The notes under the pieces are model-generated. The model ran no database searches, had not been told where the DNA came from, and worked only from the letters and a program-made list of their open reading frames with translations. Shown piece after piece: positions 18,601-21,287 of a stretch of DNA of 21,287 bases. Positions within the stretch are counted from its first letter, which is position 1, and the number at the start of each line of letters is the position of its first letter. Both the position numbers and the translations under genes were made by a program. The stretch is from JBBIND01 sp037444075 (GTDB taxonomy: Bacteria; Acidobacteriota; Terriglobia; Bryobacterales; Bryobacteraceae): positions 1-21,287 of the forward strand of contig JBBIND010000076.1 of the NCBI GenBank assembly GCA_037444075.1, written 5' to 3'.

Positions 18601-19369
18601 CGCTCAGTTTTACCCCGAGTGGCGTGCGCTCAGCGCACAGAGTTCGTCCTCGTTGCCGGAGCAACTCTGGCTGCCAGCAAACCACGAGGAATTGAGAGCC
18701 GGCTTCTACTTCTGCAACAGCTTGATCCAGCTCATGGAGGACGTCTATCTCGATCTCCGTTTGGAGACGGACTGGCAGCATCCCGACAACCGGGGCTGGA
18801 TGAACCTGTTCAAGCACTGGGCCTGGTCGGGGATGTTCCGCGCCACCTGGGCTGTGAGCGCATGCACGTACGGAGCGCGGTTCCAGAATTTTGCGCGTCA
18901 GCGCCTCGGCCTGGAATTGGGTGAGATTGAGTTCCGGCGGCACGAAGGGGCTTCACTCAGCCGCATGGTAGAGGTGGCGGGCGATCAACTCAACTTCCTG
19001 GAAAAGAACCTCATCCTCGATTTCGAGAGCAGCAATCCGGAATGTGCGAACGAGTTGTTCGTGCTGCAACTGAAAGTGGCTGATCCCATTCGGACAATGG
19101 AGAAGACTTCTCTCGCCAAGCCCAGCCACATACAGTTCACATTCGGTTTCGCCCTGGTGGGAGAGCGGCGGATCCTCTACTTCCGCGTGCAGGACCACTT
19201 GCGCCGCATGGGGCTGGCTCGGGGAGCGTTGCGTGAGCTGATCAAGGCCGAGGCAGTCACAGGATTGAACCTGATGCGGTTGTCAGAAGACGCGCCTGAG
19301 CCTTGCACCGAATCCGGCGCGCGCCTGTTCAAGGATCTCTTTCGCTCGGCGTGGGATCAGAGCAGTTAG
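15695..19369 (+). CDS. Giant patatin-like phospholipase with polytopic membrane insertion
   Basis: A 1224-residue patatin-family protein, far longer than ordinary bacterial patatins (300-400). The N-terminal patatin half (about residues 85-180) has the oxyanion motif SFSGGGIRSATFHLG (GGGIR at 93-97) and the nucleophile elbow STVSGGGYIGGW with Ser125. The first Gly of GxSxG is Thr here. About ten hydrophobic segments follow (roughly residues 190-580). The second patatin half contains YSDGGVYCG (Asp679) and VYLSDGGHFENLGIYELVRRR (Asp762), the latter being the likely catalytic DGG. A C-terminal region of about 350 residues, without a recognised domain, follows. A Ser-Asp lipid acyl hydrolase held at the inner membrane is inferred; the substrate is unknown. 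An even number of membrane segments would place both halves on the same side. It has its own promoter and converges on mutT. Confidence 0.85.
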   Translation: MPKDGDREPLTRELQKTPAAEPMAESAGNSSAKVFEQVLCDELQAIAQARALRDEESPERLVAARERPPLEDTAGNTYAQAYAAEMLGLSFSGGGIRSATFHLGVLQALSELKLLRKVDYLSTVSGGGYIGGWLTAWIHRAGSALRVEEKLARSGRGSGIEPPEIGHLRRYSNYLTPRTGLASLDTWAFAATYLRNLLLNLLILLAMLGAALMVPHLFLWALGAVEPEATPAAAVAAVSLLLTALLLRRHNFNFDQQADLEVQPGRSWLSRLLDAPFLVAAALVLAVFAACACGWSLVQGGALARGMEFLDGSEAAMVFALGGAVIGFLFAAVETTRYRRGAALLGAPIAGAVAGLLAMVWFSLVAGWSLGEPAAAARSWLLWLGVPLALVIFLLAKALHVGLTGRGLPPHRMEWWSRMGGLLLAITVVWAGIFWLALVCPYVLGEYLSPSVATWVRGSLTFGWVISTAGALLAGRSPATGTGEPGRNLELVGKLAPPVFVAGILAAIASGLHAVLAAVEDIGHASYWSQLSVVSSRPLTLVLVTVALAAAALVLSWRVDINQFSMHLLYKLRLARCYLEASRRRRLHPFTRFAPDDDLCLAELSPLNKKKPYNGPFPVINAALNLAGGEELAWQERKAAAFSFTPLYCGFEVPAAATKTSRRLADAGYRPTNEYAYSDGGVYCGTAMAISGAAASPNMGYHTSPMLAFLMTVFNVRLGWWLSNPRHQDSWNSQGPGLGLAYLLYELGASASDKRRFVYLSDGGHFENLGIYELVRRRCRYIIACDASQDAKMQFDDLGNAIRKCRTDLGVDIRINTSQLRLPGNGSCCPWHCAVGTIHYGQGLAPGTLIYLKASLTGDEPGDVTNYQALCPQFPHESTADQWFSESQFESYRALGRHVVLSAMEDVVEQTRQAALSAQGLDLEALFVAMRKRWYPPLPSGLASFTTHTVALRKQLERLHGDPNLRFLDAQFYPEWRALSAQSSSSLPEQLWLPANHEELRAGFYFCNSLIQLMEDVYLDLRLETDWQHPDNRGWMNLFKHWAWSGMFRATWAVSACTYGARFQNFARQRLGLELGEIEFRRHEGASLSRMVEVAGDQLNFLEKNLILDFESSNPECANELFVLQLKVADPIRTMEKTSLAKPSHIQFTFGFALVGERRILYFRVQDHLRRMGLARGALRELIKAEAVTGLNLMRLSEDAPEPCTESGARLFKDLFRSAWDQSS

Positions 19370-19432
19370 CCGACGGAGGCGTGCGAAGCGCTTCCAGACA
19401 GCTGTGGATTGCTCGAACGCCGGTTCGCCCGC

Positions 19433-19834
19433 CTACAGCGCGCAGCGCGAAAGGCGGCGCACCAGGTCACGGTCTCCGTCCAGGAAGTCATACATCGGCA
19501 GGCGATCGCGCTGCTCCCAGCGGAGATCTTCGAAGATGATGTTGCGCAGAGTGCCCTCATAGCTTCTCACGCGATAGAAGATGAGCAGGATGGGGTGGCG
19601 CCCGCCGTAGCGGTGCTCGTACCGCGCGGCTTCGTCTCCTACCGTCGCCCGAATGTCCAGCTCTTCTTCCAACTCCCGCCGCAAGGCATCGCGCGTGTCC
19701 TCACCCGGCTTTACCTTGCCGCCGGGGAACTCCCACTTCAGCGGGTGCCGCTGCTCGCTTCGCCTCTGGCAAATGAGGATCTTCCCATCCTGTTCGATAA
19801 GTGCCGCAACAACAATAATTCCGGGTCTGCTCAA
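19433..19834 (-). CDS. MutT/NudG-type Nudix hydrolase
   Basis: A 133-residue Nudix protein, the normal size for MutT-like pyrophosphohydrolases that clean oxidised or modified nucleoside triphosphates. The Nudix box GX5EX7REUXEEXGU is present at residues 39-61: G39, E45, R53-E54, E57-E58 and I61, with Asp60 in place of the last Gly. Upstream KILICQRRSEQRHPLKWEFPGG matches the MutT/NudG strand and substrate loop. I cannot tell 8-oxo-dGTP from (d)CTP-type substrates. The start is TTG 19834, preceded by TAGGAG three bases away; no ATG or GTG in this frame would include the first beta-strand. It faces the TonB receptor gene divergently across a 383-bp gap and converges on the patatin gene, 63 bp apart. 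Confidence 0.88.
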   Translation of the reverse strand: MSRPGIIVVAALIEQDGKILICQRRSEQRHPLKWEFPGGKVKPGEDTRDALRRELEEELDIRATVGDEAARYEHRYGGRHPILLIFYRVRSYEGTLRNIIFEDLRWEQRDRLPMYDFLDGDRDLVRRLSRCAL

Positions 19835-19837
19835 AAG

Positions 19838-19843
19838 CTCCTA
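19838..19843 (-). promoter_or_regulatory. Shine-Dalgarno TAGGAG supporting the TTG start of the Nudix gene
   Basis: TAGGAG on the minus strand, three bases before TTG 19834. It decides this rare start, since no ATG or GTG is available before the first conserved strand. Confidence 0.5.
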
Positions 19844-20062
19844 CCGTGCGCAAATGCGTCTTTCCATGCCCGGCAACCCAAGGTTGCCGCGCTGCGCCGC
19901 ATGTGCGGTGCACTTTGGATAATATACGATCGGGCGGAACGGCCGCGCCGCCCGCTTGCCGTAACGCCGGTGAGAGTGCGGCAGGGCGCGGGCAGTTCCC
20001 CGGCCGCGAATGCGGCGGCTCTACATAACACATCCTTAACCTCGGCGCTCGGCGAGCCAGTA

Positions 20063-20068
20063 TATAAT
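20063..20068 (+). promoter_or_regulatory. -10 box TATAAT upstream of TonB receptor
   Basis: A perfect TATAAT within TATATAATG on the plus strand. It would give a ~140-base leader before ATG 20218. A matching -35 at 16-18 bp is not seen, so the assignment is moderate. Confidence 0.4.
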
Positions 20069-20087
20069 GCCGTAAGCCCACCGGCAG

Positions 20088-20160
20088 TGGCAAGAAGATA
20101 TGCCTGCCCTTGGCGAAGTGGCGCCGGGCAGCGGGGATGAGTTGAGTGAGGTTCTTGCCA
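20088..20160 (+). ncRNA. Structured 5' leader candidate of the TonB receptor mRNA
   Basis: TGGCAAGAA (20088-20096) pairs perfectly with TTCTTGCCA (20152-20160), closing a 73-base region. Inside, CTGCCC (20104-20109) pairs with GGGCAG (20126-20131). It starts about 20 bases after the TATAAT. It matches no riboswitch class I can recognise. It may be a cis-regulatory RNA, a protein-binding DNA repeat, or chance in GC-rich DNA. Confidence 0.25.
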
Positions 20161-20217
20161 TGGTCCGAGGGGTGTGCGTGAGGTTAGTGAGTTCTTTGTT
20201 TACAAGGCGAGTTCCGC

Positions 20218-21287
20218 ATGATGCGCATTGCTTTGCTCGCTTGCATTCTAGCCGCTGCGGTTTACGGCCAGCTCAACCGCGGCACGGTGACCGGGCAGAT
20301 CACCGATTCCACCGGCGCCGCCATCCCCTCAGCGAACATCACGGTTCGCAACCAGGAAACCAACGCCGTCTACCGGATTGAATCCACGGCCAGCGGCCAG
20401 TACACGATGCCGAACCTCCCCGTCGGTATCTACGAAGTCACGGTTGAGGCGACGGGCTTCAAGAAGTACGTCCGTCCCTCCATCGAACTTAGGGTGACCG
20501 AAGTCCTCCGCATCGACGCGGAATTGGAGCTCGGCGCGCTCACTGAAGTGGTGGAGGTGCGGGGAGAAACGCCGCGCGTGCAGACCGACTCGCCCGAGGT
20601 CGGCACCTCGCTCTCCAACCGGAACATCATCGACCTGCCTCTCAGCTTCGCCGGCGCGCGGTCACCCGAGGCGTTCGCTTACAGGCTCTCCCCAGGGGTT
20701 ACCGGTAACAACTGGACCTCGCAGATCAACGGCTCCACCTCCTTTTCGAAAGAGGTGCTGCTGGACGGCGCCAGCGTCTCCACTTACTTGAGCGGACATT
20801 TCGGCGAGTCCTCCGTGTCGCTCGAGGCCATTGAGGAATTCAAAGTCCAGACCAGCGGCATGTCCGCTGAGTTCGGACGCACTCAGGGCGGCGTCTTCAA
20901 CTTCGTCATGAAGTCCGGGACGAACCAGATCCACGGCAGCGCTTACGGCGCCCTGCGCAATGAGGCCTTCAACGCCAACACCTGGGTCAACAATTTCCGC
21001 GGCGTGAAGAGGCCGCAGGACCGCAACCAGAATTTCGCCCTCAGCTTCGGAGCCCCGGTTTACATCCCCAAGGTATACAACGGTCGCGACAAGACGTTCT
21101 TCTACACCACCTACGAACGCTACCGCGAGCGCACCGGCGGTTTCGGCGCCCCGAACCGCACCTTGCCACAGCCCGAGTTTTACGAAGGCGACTTATCGCG
21201 TTTGCTGGGGCCGGCCCTGACCCAGACCGATGCGTTGGGGCGGCAGTTCATCCGGGGCGCCATTTACGACCCGGCAACATTCAGACA
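20218..21287 (+). CDS. TonB-dependent receptor with carboxypeptidase-regulatory-like N-terminal domain (3' partial)
   Basis: The first 356 residues of an outer-membrane receptor; the window ends inside the gene, and the family is usually 1000-1200 residues. A signal peptide (RIALLACILAAAVYG) is followed by a CarboxypepD_reg-like beta-sandwich (TVTGQITDSTGAAIPSANIT...GIYEVTVEATGFKKY, residues ~20-95). A plug-like segment comes next: EVVEVRGETPRVQTDSPEVG, INGSTSFSKEVLLDGASV, LEAIEEFKVQTSGMSAEFGR and GGVFNFVMKSGTNQIHGSAYG. The start of the barrel (DKTFFYTTYERYRER) follows. This is the Oar/SusC-like receptor type much expanded in Solibacter relatives, generally thought to move large nutrients or bind substrates. 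Two adjacent ATGs (20218 and 20221) can serve as start; only a distant AAGG lies upstream. No SusD partner is visible before it. Confidence 0.9.
   Translation, partial: MMRIALLACILAAAVYGQLNRGTVTGQITDSTGAAIPSANITVRNQETNAVYRIESTASGQYTMPNLPVGIYEVTVEATGFKKYVRPSIELRVTEVLRIDAELELGALTEVVEVRGETPRVQTDSPEVGTSLSNRNIIDLPLSFAGARSPEAFAYRLSPGVTGNNWTSQINGSTSFSKEVLLDGASVSTYLSGHFGESSVSLEAIEEFKVQTSGMSAEFGRTQGGVFNFVMKSGTNQIHGSAYGALRNEAFNANTWVNNFRGVKRPQDRNQNFALSFGAPVYIPKVYNGRDKTFFYTTYERYRERTGGFGAPNRTLPQPEFYEGDLSRLLGPALTQTDALGRQFIRGAIYDPATFR

Larger units (their letters stand above)
19844..20217. other. Divergent intergenic region between mutT and TonB receptor, with inverted repeats
   Basis: No protein-coding gene is seen here. 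It holds a perfect 8-bp hairpin (CGGCAACC 19871-19878, loop CAA, GGTTGCCG 19882-19889), an AT-rich element GGATAATATACGAT near 19917-19930 that could hold -10 boxes, a TATAAT at 20063-20068, and a structured leader candidate at 20088-20160. No tRNA or known riboswitch motif was recognised. Confidence 0.5.

Noticed and set aside
17222..18943. 573-codon open frame antisense to the patatin gene
   Set aside because: Length alone impresses, but the sense frame contains all patatin motifs and the antisense peptide is low in hydrophobic patterning with no domain.
19385..19427. GAAGCGCTTC palindrome and CGAAC/GTTCG hairpin between patatin and Nudix stops
   Set aside because: Both are short and neither has a T-tract; bidirectional termination cannot be supported.
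20100..20381. Open frame of 93 codons overlapping the start of the TonB receptor
   Set aside because: It has an AAGAAG upstream and could be a leader peptide, but its later part is a shadow of the receptor frame and no conserved pattern is seen.

Overview
This is a GC-rich chromosomal window that looks acidobacterial, most likely from the Solibacter/Bryobacter side of the phylum. The evidence is a VWFA protein of the acidobacterial type, a TonB-dependent receptor with an N-terminal carboxypeptidase-regulatory-like domain, a DUF1080 (3-keto-disaccharide hydrolase) gene, and a small conserved protein of a kind I associate with this phylum. I see no tRNA, rRNA, transposase, integrase or CRISPR array. 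The contig has one run of Ns (13726-13735) that cuts the end of glpK.

Layout. Positions 1-2071 (+): the 3' part of a DUF1080 protein, then an APC-family amino acid permease. Positions 4777-2168 (-): an apparent three-gene operon with its own promoter. It encodes a secreted VWFA-like protein, a LexA/UmuD-type S24 autoprotease that lacks a helix-turn-helix domain, and a secreted concanavalin-like protein. Positions 4908-9244 (+): an RND efflux pair (membrane fusion protein and inner-membrane pump) without an adjacent TolC-type gene. Positions 11198-9252 (-): argS. Positions 11405-11268 (-): a tiny reading frame that joins the N-terminal and C-terminal ends of galactose-1-phosphate uridylyltransferase, read here as a galT internal-deletion relic. 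Positions 11543-13270 (+): ilvD. Positions 13606-13298 (-): a probable small zinc-ribbon protein. Positions 15162-13736 (-): glpK, cut by the gap. Positions 15184-15615 (+): a conserved small protein. Positions 15695-19369 (+): a 1224-residue patatin-like protein with about ten membrane segments inserted between its catalytic Ser and Asp. Positions 19834-19433 (-): a MutT-type Nudix hydrolase. Positions 20218-21287 (+): the start of a TonB-dependent receptor.

The genes do not form one pathway. They are mostly housekeeping (argS, ilvD, glpK, mutT) mixed with envelope functions (RND pump, TonB receptor, patatin membrane protein, secreted proteins). Points worth a second look are: (i) a self-complementary ATTATAAT element at 15169-15176 that gives a -10 box on both strands, 6 and 7 nt from two divergent start codons; (ii) the same arrangement of a -10 box almost touching the start codon, without a Shine-Dalgarno sequence, at ilvD and argS, which suggests leaderless mRNAs; (iii) the galT relic; (iv) the S24/VWFA/ConA-like operon; (v) the patatin split by a polytopic membrane insertion.
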